64,000 bases of DNA from Paracoccaceae bacterium (GCA_017854585.1 JAFMHK010000009.1:1-64000), one strand, 5' to 3'; shown: positions 8,102 through 16,643, counted from the first letter of the stretch. The notes: generated by a model not told the origin, from the sequence alone. Translations and numbers: made by a program.

Positions 8102-9232
8102 TTATTGTCCGAAACTGGCCAGCGTATCGGCCGAACTCAAGGTTCCGGTCAGCGCGCGGATGGCGTTGTTGAACTGCGTGATCGGGGCGGCGGTGACATA
8201 AACGGTATCGCCGTCGCGGATCACGAAGTCACGGGCTTCGAACATGCCGGTCGGGGCGGTCAGGTCAAGCACGTAGATCATGCGCTGGGTGCCGATCAGG
8301 TCATTGCGCCCCAGCACCAGCTGGGCGATTTCCTCGGGCTCGTTTCGCAGCACGAACACACCAGTGGGGTCCGCCAAGATCGGGTTCAGACCGCCGACGG
8401 TTGCGATGGCCTCGATCGCGGAGATGACCTGTGACTGGAACGGGACGATCGTTTGCGACCCGGTGGCGCCAAGTGCGGTGAAGGTTCTGCTGTCTTCCTC
8501 GATCAAGATGCGGTCACCGTTGCGCAGCGCGATATCGAAGGAGAGATCCTCATAGAGGTCCTCGAACCAGATGGTGCCGCGCTGTTCGCCGCGGATCACG
8601 GTGATCTGCGCAATCTCGGGTTCGATCGACACGCCGCCTGCTGCTGCCAACATGCCCGAAAGGGTGCGGGTCGGCCGCTGAATCGGATAGACACCCTGTC
8701 CGCCGATGGCGCCTGCGATGGACACCGTCGCGCCGTCGCCCGTTTCGCGGCGCACCATGACCTGTGGGTCCGGGGTCTGTTCATCGAGGTTGCGGGTGAT
8801 GATGCCGCGCAAAGCCTCTGGGGTGTTGCCGGAGGCGCGGATGCGCCCGGCGTAGGGAATGAAGATGAAACCCGCGCTATCGACCTGCACCTCGCTGATG
8901 CTGGCGGCGGTGCCTTCGCCGGCCAGCAGGCCATCGGCGACGTTTTCGTAGATGACGAGCGACAGCGTATCGCCGGGGCGAATCGTTTCGGTGTCCGACA
9001 GGCCTGCGTTGATCAGGCTGTCGGGGAAGCCGAGCGCGGGCACCACGGCGGTTGCCTGAGTGACGCGCTGGTTGACTTCGACGACAAACGCGTCGCCTTG
9101 CCGCTGGACGGAGCCAGCGAGCAATTGGTTGCGGTTTGGCCCGGATGCGGGCAGCAGCCCGCATGATCCAACCGCGAATGCAACGCCAATAAGCGCCGCA
9201 ATGCGCGCGCTTCGTGAAGCCTGTGATGTCAC
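8102..9232 (-). CDS. outer-membrane polysaccharide export (OPX/Wza-type) lipoprotein
   Basis: The 376-residue product has a lipobox ending VGSC (Cys24), so it should be a lipoprotein. A polysaccharide-export (PES) domain follows at about residues 80-170 (IRPGDTLSLVIYEN, then GFIFIPYAGRI), and then SLBB-type beta-grasp repeats (VSIAGAIGGQGVYPI, LRNGDRILI, FVIRDGDTVYVTA). Members form the outer-membrane pore for capsule export. Translation starts at GTG 9232 with AAGGAG 7 bases upstream. It sits between kpsS and kpsC; no inner-membrane ABC exporter (KpsMT/KpsE) is seen in this window. Confidence 0.92.
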   Translation of the reverse strand: MTSQASRSARIAALIGVAFAVGSCGLLPASGPNRNQLLAGSVQRQGDAFVVEVNQRVTQATAVVPALGFPDSLINAGLSDTETIRPGDTLSLVIYENVADGLLAGEGTAASISEVQVDSAGFIFIPYAGRIRASGNTPEALRGIITRNLDEQTPDPQVMVRRETGDGATVSIAGAIGGQGVYPIQRPTRTLSGMLAAAGGVSIEPEIAQITVIRGEQRGTIWFEDLYEDLSFDIALRNGDRILIEEDSRTFTALGATGSQTIVPFQSQVISAIEAIATVGGLNPILADPTGVFVLRNEPEEIAQLVLGRNDLIGTQRMIYVLDLTAPTGMFEARDFVIRDGDTVYVTAAPITQFNNAIRALTGTLSSADTLASFGQ

Positions 9233-9316
9233 GGGGCGGCTCCTTATTGCCTGTACTGCCTCAAGTTCTTTTTTTTACACCTTAGCGAATCTCTGCAAAC
9301 CGCGCCAGTGTTTCGA

Positions 9317-10591
9317 TTATTTCACGACAGACAGGTGTTGCCGTGGTGCCGGTCTGCCTGCCTCGAGTGCTTCGTAGGGGTCTTCGGGCAGTAACATCAT
9401 GTCCACGACCTGACGCAGCAGTTGCCGCCGACCGGGCGCGGAATAGAAGCTGCCGGTGATCTGGGATGTCTCAAGCAGGTAGTGGCGATAGTCGCGATAG
9501 GCGCGGCTGTCGGGGCGGGTCGGGTTCTGAAAAAACGCATCCAGAGGCTGCGCCGAGACGAATTCGGGCTTGAGGTAGACAGCCTGTCCGAACGCCTTGA
9601 CCGGCAGCCCGCGCCAAAGCGCCTGCTGCGCGGCGGTCGAGTTGACGGTGACGGCGCTGCGCGCATCGTTGAGGAGGCGGGCGAGTTTGCCGCCGCGCAC
9701 GTAGTGGACGCGGTCTATCACGCCGTGCTGACGGGCGAGGCGGCGGATATCATGGCGCATGGGGGTGCGCCCATCTTCGAGTGGGTGAGCCTTGAAGACG
9801 AGGTGGTGATGGGTTGGCGCGCCGGCCGCGAAGCCTTCGATCAGCACGGTGAGGAAGTCGGACATGGTCTCGAACGGGCTGTGGTCGCGGAAGCTGGCGT
9901 CATGTTCCAACTGCAACAGCGCCAAGTGATAGGGAAAGCCACCGGTCTTGATCCGCCACGTGGCTTGCACACGGTCCAGCCACAATAGCGGCATGAAGGC
10001 GATGCGGCGCAGGTAAAGCCACAACTCGCGGGCCACCGTGATGTTGCGATGCGGCCTGAAATGGCGATAGCGCACGTTCAGGAACATCACGAACCAATGA
10101 TAGAGCGCGCCGTAGAAGATGTGCTGTCGCATGTCGCCCCATTTGGACGGCGTGTCGGGCAGGTCGAGGTCCAGCCCCTTCAGTGCGCGGCGCATCTGCG
10201 GCACGCTGAGCGTCATGATCCGGCTATGCCCGTTGGCGCCGCCGCGCTCGTATGTGACCCAATAGGGGCGCAGGTATCCTTCTTCGAAGACATGCACGGT
10301 CAGGCCACGCGATTTGGCGATGGCCACGGCCTCGGCGTGGATCGGGCGGGTGTCGCCGTAAAGAACGACGTCGGTGATTTGCTTGTCCGCACACAGGGCG
10401 CGAAATTTGTCGGGCCAGTCCGCGACGGTATCGGTGAAGGGGATGTAGCTTGCCCGATGCAACCAGAAGGCGCTGTCGCCCTGATTGAAACCCACGCGCC
10501 ACACCGTCCCCCCGGCCGCCCGCAGCATGTGCCCGAGCCGGTGGAAGAAAGGCCCATGTGGCCCTTGGAGAAACAGAAAGTTGCGTTGCAT
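9317..10591 (-). CDS. kpsS: capsule beta-Kdo transferase KpsS
   Basis: KpsS adds the first Kdo to the phosphatidylglycerol anchor of the capsule linker. The 424-residue protein starts with the family N-terminus (FLFLQGPHGPFFHRLG) and contains VFEEGYLRPYWVTYE, the LVFKAHPLEDGR active-site segment and the VNSTAAQQALWRGLPVKAFG block typical of KpsS. Length agrees with the family. It is the first gene of the minus-strand capsule run and faces ribE across a 151-base gap that must contain both promoters. Confidence 0.93.
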   Translation of the reverse strand: MQRNFLFLQGPHGPFFHRLGHMLRAAGGTVWRVGFNQGDSAFWLHRASYIPFTDTVADWPDKFRALCADKQITDVVLYGDTRPIHAEAVAIAKSRGLTVHVFEEGYLRPYWVTYERGGANGHSRIMTLSVPQMRRALKGLDLDLPDTPSKWGDMRQHIFYGALYHWFVMFLNVRYRHFRPHRNITVARELWLYLRRIAFMPLLWLDRVQATWRIKTGGFPYHLALLQLEHDASFRDHSPFETMSDFLTVLIEGFAAGAPTHHHLVFKAHPLEDGRTPMRHDIRRLARQHGVIDRVHYVRGGKLARLLNDARSAVTVNSTAAQQALWRGLPVKAFGQAVYLKPEFVSAQPLDAFFQNPTRPDSRAYRDYRHYLLETSQITGSFYSAPGRRQLLRQVVDMMLLPEDPYEALEAGRPAPRQHLSVVK

Positions 10592-10742
10592 GGTCAGAGC
10601 GGAGCCTTAGCGGGTTTTTGTCAACAAAACAAAGGGAGACGGCTTGATAAGGGCCCGATTGCGCCAGATCTGTGGCATCGGCGTCTGTCTTGTGTCGCGG
10701 GGGACGGACGGCTACGTCTGTGTAAACAGTTGGAGGACGTGC

Positions 10743-11342
10743 ATGTTCACGGGCATCATCACCGATATCGGCCGGGTTCAGAGGCTGGAGCGGCGTGGCG
10801 ATCTGCGGGCGCGGATCGCGACCGGCTATGACACGGACGGCATCGATATCGGTGCGTCGATCGCGTGTGATGGCGTGTGTCTGACCGTGGTGGCGTTGGG
10901 CGGTGGATGGTTCGACGTCGATATCTCGGCAGAGACCGTCAGCAAGACCAATATCGGGAACGATGGCTGGCACGAAGGCAAGGCGATCAATCTCGAACGG
11001 GCACTGCGGGTTGGCGACGAGTTGGGCGGTCATATCGTCAGCGGCCATGTGGATGGCGTGGCCCGCATCATCGCGATGGCCGACGAAGGCGACAGCACGC
11101 GGTTCACCTTTCTTGTACCCGACGGGCTGGCGCGGTTCATCGCGCCCAAGGGGTCCGTCGCACTGAACGGCACCTCGCTGACCGTGAACGAGGTGGACGG
11201 CGCGACGTTCGGGGTGAACATCATCCCGCACACCAAGGAGGCGACAACCTGGGGTGCATCGCGGGTGGATGACCGGGTCAATCTGGAGATCGACACATTG
11301 GCCCGCTACGTGGCCCGGTTGCACGACTGGGGCGGCGCATGA
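10743..11342 (+). CDS. ribE: riboflavin synthase alpha chain
   Basis: This enzyme dismutates two 6,7-dimethyl-8-ribityllumazine molecules to riboflavin. The sequence begins MFTGIITDIG, the invariant start of the family, and shows two internal repeats: SIACDGVCLTVV, then SGHVDGVARI and VALNGTSLTVNEV. At 199 residues it is full length. GGAGG at 10732-10736 lies 6 bases before ATG 10743, which rejects a longer frame from 10644. No FMN riboswitch fold is visible in the leader. It overlaps the next small gene by four bases. Confidence 0.96.
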   Translation: MFTGIITDIGRVQRLERRGDLRARIATGYDTDGIDIGASIACDGVCLTVVALGGGWFDVDISAETVSKTNIGNDGWHEGKAINLERALRVGDELGGHIVSGHVDGVARIIAMADEGDSTRFTFLVPDGLARFIAPKGSVALNGTSLTVNEVDGATFGVNIIPHTKEATTWGASRVDDRVNLEIDTLARYVARLHDWGGA

Positions 11343-11566
11343 GGGGGGGGCCGCGTATCAAGCCGGTCGTCGTCGCATCGATCAACGATGAAATGATGGC
11401 GCGCTGCATCGACGTCTTGCGCGTGGGCGAGGTGTTCGCCTGGGTGGAGTGCCGCCGCGACCCCGAGGACAATCACGGCTGGCGGCGCTTGAGCCCGCCG
11501 CACGGCGGGTTTGACAGTGCCGGGGATGCGCTGGACGATGCGCGCGCAAGCGTCGGCTGGATGTAG
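11339..11566 (+). CDS. small RRDPED-GW protein (uncharacterised), copy 1
   Basis: I do not recognise this 75-residue family. It is coupled to ribE by an ATGA overlap. The middle carries CRRDPEDNHGW and the protein ends in a D-A-R-A-S-V-G-W-M segment. A second gene in the window (15875-16114) has FRRDPEDGRGW and ends in a similar A-K-T-K-V-S-W-L segment, so the two are paralogues. The predicted layout is two or three beta strands, the motif, then one amphipathic helix. There is no signal peptide or membrane segment, so it is cytoplasmic. A role in flavin metabolism is suggested only by position, and the second copy is not near rib genes. Confidence 0.65.
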   Translation: MRGGPRIKPVVVASINDEMMARCIDVLRVGEVFAWVECRRDPEDNHGWRRLSPPHGGFDSAGDALDDARASVGWM

Positions 11567-11654
11567 CCGTTCGGGGGCGACTGCGTTGCCGCCCTGTGGC
11601 GGATGCCGGCCGGGATGCCGGACCGCCCGCGGCGTTGCGGGGGGATGGGGCAGG

Positions 11655-11688
11655 CGCCTCCGGCGGGAGTTTTTTGACCAAGATGAAG
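11655..11688 (+). repeat. dispersed intergenic element, copy B
   Basis: A short GCC-TCC-GGC stem (around 11656-11664), then GGGAG and six T residues, is followed by CCAAGATGAAG at 11678-11688. The order stem, T-rich stretch and CCAAGATGAAG matches copy A after ribD and the pair at 37436-37534. This copy ends 12 bases before the next start codon, and the AGGGG that follows it serves as ribosome binding site. Confidence 0.6.
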
Positions 11689-11700
11689 CAGGGGCGCACG

Positions 11701-12270
11701 ATGAGTGGATTGGGCCATAACGGCGGACCGACGATGGAGCCGGGGTTCGGTTTTCGCAAGCTGGCATGGACCAAGGCGCGCGCGCAGTTGTTGCCGAGCC
11801 TGCCGTTGCAGGTGGTGCGTCTGCGCGTGGCGCGGGCCAAGCGGCTGGGCCTGCCGTACAACACCTATGCCACGATCCGCGCCACGAGCGGGATGGATAT
11901 CGTGGGGTTTCTGTTTTCGGGTAACGCGCTGGAGTTGACGCGGGGCCGCGCGGCGGTGCCCGATGCGGTGGCGGCGCGGTTGGTGCTGCTGGATGGGGCG
12001 GTGGACCGGCTGGCGGCGATTTATGCGCCGCTTCATCCCGGTGCGGTGATGCGGGCCAATGCCGGATTGGTAGATGCGGCGGGGGCGGCGCCGGGGTTCG
12101 GGGCCAAGTGGGGTGAGGTGCGGGCCGGTCTGCGCACGATGTTGCGCGACCGCAAGTTGCCGCTGGACGGGGTTGTGGTGGTGGCCGCCACGGCGATTGA
12201 ACGGGAGTGGTGCGCCACCGCCGGTTTGGCCGGGGTCATCCATGCGGACGCGATGTTCCGTCCGGCGTGA
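11701..12270 (+). CDS. conserved hypothetical protein (MSGLGHNGGP-type)
   Basis: The 189-residue protein begins MSGLGHNGGPTMEPGFG, a start shared by a family of alphaproteobacterial proteins of unknown function. The middle (about 35-85) is basic and helical (VVRLRVARAKRLGLPY, then IRATSGMDIVGFLFSSN-like residues), the sort of segment that might bind nucleic acid. The C-terminal half is alanine-rich with no recognised motif. Starting at 11701 gives the conserved N-terminus and uses the AGGGG just downstream of repeat copy B. It lies between ribE and ribBX, all in the same direction, so it may be co-transcribed with them. Confidence 0.65.
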   Translation: MSGLGHNGGPTMEPGFGFRKLAWTKARAQLLPSLPLQVVRLRVARAKRLGLPYNTYATIRATSGMDIVGFLFSGNALELTRGRAAVPDAVAARLVLLDGAVDRLAAIYAPLHPGAVMRANAGLVDAAGAAPGFGAKWGEVRAGLRTMLRDRKLPLDGVVVVAATAIEREWCATAGLAGVIHADAMFRPA

Positions 12271-12332
12271 TCTGGCAAAGCGGTGCGTGATGGTCTATCT
12301 GCGCCGGTGACACGCGCGAAAGGACGGCCCGC

Positions 12333-13463
12333 ATGACACAGCAATTCGAGAGCCCCGGCCCGGTGGAGCAGAACTGGTCCGATGCGATTTCGGGGGTCGA
12401 TGAGATTCTTGAGGATGCGCGCAACGGGCGCATGTTCATTCTGGTCGATCACGAGGACCGCGAGAACGAGGGCGATCTGGTGATCCCGGCGCAGATGGCG
12501 ACGCCCGAGGCGATCAATTTCATGGCGACGCATGGGCGCGGTCTGATCTGTCTGTCGATGACGGGGGAGCGGGTCGATGCGCTGGGCCTGCCGCTGATGG
12601 CGTCATATAATTCGAGCCGCCACGAGACCGCGTTTACCGTGTCGATCGAGGCGCGCGAAGGGGTCAGCACGGGGATATCGGCGCATGACCGGGCGCGCAC
12701 GGTGGCAGTGGCGATCGATGCGGGCAAGACGGCGTCTGATATCGCGACGCCGGGCCATGTGTTTCCGTTGCGCGCGCGCGATGGCGGGGTGCTGGTGCGT
12801 GCGGGCCATACGGAGGCGGCGGTGGATATCGCGCGGCTTGCAGGCCTGAACCCCAGCGGGGTGATTTGCGAGATCATGAACGAAGACGGGTCCATGGCGC
12901 GGCTGCCGGATCTGGTGGCCTTTGCGCAGCGCCATAACCTGAAGATCGGGACGATCAGCGACCTGATCGCGTATCGGCGGCGCCATGACAATCTGGTGCG
13001 GGTCCGCGACGAGCAGGTCATCACGTCGGAGTTCGGCGGCGAATGGACGATGCGGATCTACACCGACGAGACGCAAGGGGCCGAGCACATCGTGTTGATC
13101 AAGGGCGACATTTCGGGTGAGGCCCCGGTGCTGGTCCGGATGCATGCGATGGACCCGCTGCTGGATGTGGTGGGGACCGGCGGCACGGGCCGGGCGGCCG
13201 AATTCGGCGACGCGATGCGATTGATAGCGGATGAAGGCCGCGGGGTGCTGGTGTTGTTGCGTGACCTGACCATGAAACTGGTGGTGGAGGGCGAGATGTC
13301 GCCGCAGACATTGCGGCAATATGGGCTGGGGGCGCAGATCCTGTCGTCATTGGCGTTGTCGCGGATGATCTTGCTGACCAATTCGCCCAAACCCAAGATT
13401 GTCGGTCTGGAAGCCTATGGGCTTGAGATCGTGGGAACGCGCAAGATTTCGGAGATTGGCTAG
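12333..13463 (+). CDS. ribB: 3,4-dihydroxy-2-butanone 4-phosphate synthase with degenerate GTP cyclohydrolase II domain (RibBX)
   Basis: The N-terminal half (about residues 25-220) is a complete RibB domain converting ribulose 5-phosphate to the four-carbon riboflavin precursor: DHEDRENEGDL, THGRGLICLSM, FTVSIEAREGVSTGISAHDR and VRAGHTEAAVDIARLAGL are all present. The C-terminal half aligns with GTP cyclohydrolase II but lacks the zinc cysteines; where the enzyme has C-x2-GD..SLRCDCG this protein has MDPLLDVVGTGGTGRAAEFG. That is the RibBX arrangement known in many Proteobacteria, in which the second domain is not a cyclohydrolase. AAAGGA lies 8 bases before the ATG. ribH starts on the very next base. 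Confidence 0.92.
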   Translation: MTQQFESPGPVEQNWSDAISGVDEILEDARNGRMFILVDHEDRENEGDLVIPAQMATPEAINFMATHGRGLICLSMTGERVDALGLPLMASYNSSRHETAFTVSIEAREGVSTGISAHDRARTVAVAIDAGKTASDIATPGHVFPLRARDGGVLVRAGHTEAAVDIARLAGLNPSGVICEIMNEDGSMARLPDLVAFAQRHNLKIGTISDLIAYRRRHDNLVRVRDEQVITSEFGGEWTMRIYTDETQGAEHIVLIKGDISGEAPVLVRMHAMDPLLDVVGTGGTGRAAEFGDAMRLIADEGRGVLVLLRDLTMKLVVEGEMSPQTLRQYGLGAQILSSLALSRMILLTNSPKPKIVGLEAYGLEIVGTRKISEIG

Positions 13464-14012
13464 ATGGCGGGACATTCCGACAATGACATGGGGCTGCCGG
13501 CGTTTGAAAAGCCGGTAAAGGTGGCGATCGTGATCGCGGCCTATTACACCGCGATTTCGCAGGCGCAGCTGGCCTCGGCCCGGGCGGTGCTGGAGCGGGC
13601 GGGTGTGGCGCACGAGACGATCGAGGTGGCCGGATCGCTGGAGGTGCCGACGGCGATCGGCATCGCCAACAGGTTGTCGAATTTCGATGGGTTCGTGGCG
13701 CTTGGCTGCGTGATCCGGGGGCGCACCAGCCATTACGATGTGGTGGTCGAGCAAAGCGCCCATGGGTTGATGTTGCTTGGGTTGCAGGGGCTGTGCATCG
13801 GCAACGGGATCATCACCGTGGAGAACATGGAACAGGCTGAGGAGCGCGCCGACGCGGCGCGGCTGGACACCGCGGGGGGGGCCGCCGGAGCGGCGCTGCA
13901 CCTGATCGCGTTGACGCGCCGGTTCGGGCAGCCTAAAGGCGGCATTGGCTTCAAACCCCGCACCGAGACAATCGAGATCGCGGGCCAAACCGACGGATCA
14001 ACCACCGCATGA
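13464..14012 (+). CDS. ribH: 6,7-dimethyl-8-ribityllumazine synthase
   Basis: RibH condenses the pyrimidine and butanone phosphate intermediates to lumazine. Diagnostic segments are VAGSLEVPTAI, VALGCVIRGRTSHYDVV (with the active-site His) and IGNGIITVENMEQAEERA. At 182 residues it is slightly long because of a C-terminal tail (IGFKPRTETIEIAGQ). Its ATG abuts the ribB stop codon and its own end overlaps the nusB start (ATGA), so ribB-ribH-nusB is one operon. Confidence 0.96.
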   Translation: MAGHSDNDMGLPAFEKPVKVAIVIAAYYTAISQAQLASARAVLERAGVAHETIEVAGSLEVPTAIGIANRLSNFDGFVALGCVIRGRTSHYDVVVEQSAHGLMLLGLQGLCIGNGIITVENMEQAEERADAARLDTAGGAAGAALHLIALTRRFGQPKGGIGFKPRTETIEIAGQTDGSTTA

Positions 14013-14494
14013 CCGACCCGCGCCCAACCGGCCCGACCCAAGACGAGAAACGGCAGATGAAATCGGCCGCGCGGCTTTATGCCGTGCAGGCTTTGTTTCA
14101 GATGGAGCATTCGGGCCAGACGCTGGACGTGGTGCGCGCCGAGTTCGAAACCCACCGTTTTGGCGAAGTGATCGACGGCGTGGAAATGGCCGAGGGCAAC
14201 GTGGACCTGTTTCGCAAGCTGTTGGAGGATGCCGTGGGGCGGCAGGCCCTGATCGACCAGATGACGGACCGCGCGCTGGTGGCAAAATGGCCGATCGAGC
14301 GGATCGACCCGACCCTGCGGGCGCTGTTTCGCGCGGCGGGGGCGGAAATGGTGGCGTCTGATACGCCGCCCAAGGTCGTGATCAACGAGTTCGTCGATGT
14401 CGCGCGGGCGTTCTTTCCCGAGGGGCGTGAGGCGAAATTCGTGAACGCGGTGTTGGACCATATGGCGCGCGAGGCCAAGCCAGAGGCGTTCTGA
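14009..14494 (+). CDS. nusB: transcription antitermination factor NusB
   Basis: NusB binds boxA RNA with NusE/S10 and promotes rRNA antitermination. The 161-residue protein has the all-helical family pattern: SAARLYAVQALFQMEHSG at the N-terminus, then RIDPTLRALFRAAGAEM, VVINEFVDVARAFF and KFVNAVLDHMAR. A short proline-rich leader of about 12 residues precedes the first helix. The location directly after ribH is standard, and it is the last gene of the rib operon. Confidence 0.95.
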   Translation: MTDPRPTGPTQDEKRQMKSAARLYAVQALFQMEHSGQTLDVVRAEFETHRFGEVIDGVEMAEGNVDLFRKLLEDAVGRQALIDQMTDRALVAKWPIERIDPTLRALFRAAGAEMVASDTPPKVVINEFVDVARAFFPEGREAKFVNAVLDHMAREAKPEAF

Positions 14495-14816
14495 GGGGGC
14501 GTCTGGTTTGTGGATCGGCCGCCCTCCCGCCGAGGGTGCGTTGCGGCATCGATGACCTACGGCCCTGCGCAGGAAGCGGGATATGCAACATTCACCGGGC
14601 AGCACCTGATCAACTGGCGTGACCGGCCCATGCGGTGCTTTCGCCGACTGCCTCAACGTTGCGATGCAGCTTAAAATTGCTGCCAACCGTGCTTCGTGCA
14701 GCAGCCTGGGTCAGCGTAGACCGCGCTCAACGATCCTTGCCAATGTCGCACATGAGAGATCAGAGTTCCGGCCAGCAAGCTAACTTGCTTGAAGTGACTG
14801 CTTTGATCGGCCCGAA
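14495..14816. other. gene-free gap at the edge of a less GC-rich patch
   Basis: I find no gene in these 322 bases. The left part is GC-rich like nusB; from about 14640 the sequence becomes visibly richer in A and T and stays so to about 16650. The one structure I can point to is an inverted repeat AGCAAG-CTAA-CTTGCT at 14774-14789, 28 bases before the EamA start codon, which could be an operator for that gene. No terminator with a T run is visible after nusB. Confidence 0.5.
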
Positions 14817-15734
14817 ATGACATCCATCACGCCTCTCTCTTCCAATGCGGATGCCCACAAATACGGCGTGCTTTTCGTCTTTGCGGCCGGGGTTTTGTGG
14901 TCAACGGTCGGTCTTGGCATTCGCCTGATCGAAGACGCCGTCGTCTGGCAGATTCTGCTCTATCGGTCGATCGCCATGTCGGTGTTTCTGTATGTGGTCA
15001 TTCGGGTGCGGTCGGGCGAAAGCCCCTTTGTCCAGATCCGTCGCACCGGCTTTCCCTCTGTCATCGCCGGGTTGTCGCTTGTTGCCGCCTATTCCGGTGG
15101 GATCTACTCAATCCAGAATACATCGGTCGCGAATGCCATGCTGCTTTTTGCAACAGCGCCGTTCATGGCTGCGGTGCTGGGTTGGATCATTCTGCGTGAA
15201 CGCGTACGCCTCGCAACGTGGATTGCGATTGCTGTTGCCATAGGCGGGATCGCGATCATGGTTGCGGACAAATCCGGCAGCGTCGTCCTGAGAGGCAGCC
15301 TTGCCGCGCTTGGGTCGGCATTTGGCTTTGCGGTCTTCACGGTTGCTTTGCGATGGGGGCGGACGGGCGAAATGCTTCCATCGGTCTTCCTGTCCGGTCT
15401 GTTCGCCATCGTGGTCACATTTGGAATATGCCAATTCTCGGGGCTATCCGTTGTCCTCAGCTTTCGCGACGGCACGATCTCCATGGGTATGGGGGTGTTT
15501 CAGGTAGGTGCGGGGCTAATCCTTTACACGCTCGGGTCGCGCAGTCTCCCTGCTGCAGAGCTTGCGCTGCTATCGCTGGCCGAGGTCCTGCTTGGCCCGT
15601 TTTGGGTCTGGCTCTTCCTTGGTGAAACAGCGAGCCCCAATACGCTGATCGGAGGTGCCGTGCTGCTTGCCGCGATTGCAGGGAATGCAGTGTCAGGCAA
15701 GCGGCGCAAGCCTCCGCCAATCATCGCGCCATAA
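14817..15734 (+). CDS. EamA/DMT family permease
   Basis: The 305-residue protein has ten hydrophobic segments in two EamA halves (about residues 15-145 and 160-295), with the usual LLFATAPFMAAVLGW and the second-half counterpart LPAAELALLSLAEVLLGPFW. Substrate cannot be read from sequence; relatives export amino acids or metabolites. It is the first gene of the less GC-rich patch and stands alone, with a possible operator palindrome 28 bases upstream. Its wobble positions look less GC-biased than in the rib genes, in keeping with more recent acquisition. Confidence 0.9.
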   Translation: MTSITPLSSNADAHKYGVLFVFAAGVLWSTVGLGIRLIEDAVVWQILLYRSIAMSVFLYVVIRVRSGESPFVQIRRTGFPSVIAGLSLVAAYSGGIYSIQNTSVANAMLLFATAPFMAAVLGWIILRERVRLATWIAIAVAIGGIAIMVADKSGSVVLRGSLAALGSAFGFAVFTVALRWGRTGEMLPSVFLSGLFAIVVTFGICQFSGLSVVLSFRDGTISMGMGVFQVGAGLILYTLGSRSLPAAELALLSLAEVLLGPFWVWLFLGETASPNTLIGGAVLLAAIAGNAVSGKRRKPPPIIAP

Positions 15735-15874
15735 GGATTTTCACGGTTGGCGGCCCAATGTGGTCATTCGCGGCCGAGCGTGGCGAACGGCTGCCAAGAG
15801 CCCATATCTACCAAAGCAGGCGGATGGCTGTTATGACCGCCATCATAGATCACCTTAACATTTGAAAGCTGCTC

Positions 15875-16114
15875 ATGGCACACACGAATAAGGTTATCCG
15901 CTCGATCAATTTGGATGGTGAAACCATCTGCGTCGATGTTTTTCTTCGTCCTGATGGCACCTACGGCTTTGATGAGTTTCGAAGAGACCCGGAGGATGGC
16001 CGAGGGTGGTATAGCATTGGGCATTATGGCGCAGCTTCTTTCGGGACTTTTGATCAAGCTTTTGCGGGAGCAAAGACAAAGGTCTCATGGCTGACGGATA
16101 CCGTTTCCGAATGA
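15875..16114 (+). CDS. small RRDPED-GW protein (uncharacterised), copy 2
   Basis: This 79-residue protein is a diverged paralogue of the gene coupled to ribE (11339-11566). Both share an N-terminal S-I-N strand, then R-R-D-P-E-D-x-x-G-W (here FRRDPEDGRGW), a glycine/serine-rich turn and a final helix ending in W-L or W-M. It has no signal peptide or transmembrane segment. It lies alone between the EamA permease and the NTF2-like gene in the less GC-rich patch. I do not recognise the family and give no function. Confidence 0.6.
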   Translation: MAHTNKVIRSINLDGETICVDVFLRPDGTYGFDEFRRDPEDGRGWYSIGHYGAASFGTFDQAFAGAKTKVSWLTDTVSE

Positions 16115-16292
16115 CGGGTTTTCCCGCAGACCTTCCGCTCCAGCCTTTAGGTGCCATTGTCTGCGCCGCTCAGAGGCAGACATTCATCATAGACGCAGCA
16201 ATCGACGGCTCTAAGCTCAGACCTGCAACGCTTGTGCTGCGGCCAATTCTCGGTAACGTCAGGAAATCTGACCTTTGTTTATGGTGGCATTT

Positions 16293-16643
16293 ATGAATGG
16301 ACGAGCATTTGCGAAGGCTTGGGAGCAAGGGTGGAACAGTCATGATCTAGACGTGATCATGAGTCACTACCGCGAAGACATTGTGTTTCGATCCAAGAAG
16401 GCAATTCCACTCGTTGGCAAGGGTGAAATCAAAGGAAAACAGAACCTTTTAGACTACTGGGCAGCAGCGCTAAAACTTCAGCCTGACCTTAAGTTCCTTG
16501 TTCAAGAAATATTCGAAGGTCACAATATGCTAGTGATTTCGTATTTGAATCACCGAGACGTTCTCGCAGCTGAGACCCTCTACTTTGATGACAAGGGGCA
16601 GGTTTACCAAGCTGGCGCATGCCACAGCGCGGATGAAAACTAA
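16293..16643 (+). CDS. NTF2-like (SnoaL-type) fold protein
   Basis: The 116-residue sequence starts with the helix FAKAWEQGWNSHDLDVIMSHY, followed by V-F-R-S strands and the G-K-G-E-I-K-G-K-Q turn, the profile of small SnoaL/NTF2-like alpha+beta barrels. These bind small hydrophobic ligands or act as isomerases; the substrate here is unknown. The N-terminus is uncertain: ATG 16281 or 16275 would add a few residues, and no strong ribosome binding site is seen. Lower GC than the flanking core genes. Confidence 0.7.
   Translation: MNGRAFAKAWEQGWNSHDLDVIMSHYREDIVFRSKKAIPLVGKGEIKGKQNLLDYWAAALKLQPDLKFLVQEIFEGHNMLVISYLNHRDVLAAETLYFDDKGQVYQAGACHSADEN

Noticed and set aside
10592-10742. FMN riboswitch in front of ribE
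   Set aside because: The conserved FMN-aptamer segments are not recognisable in this 151-base gap, nor in the region before ribBX.
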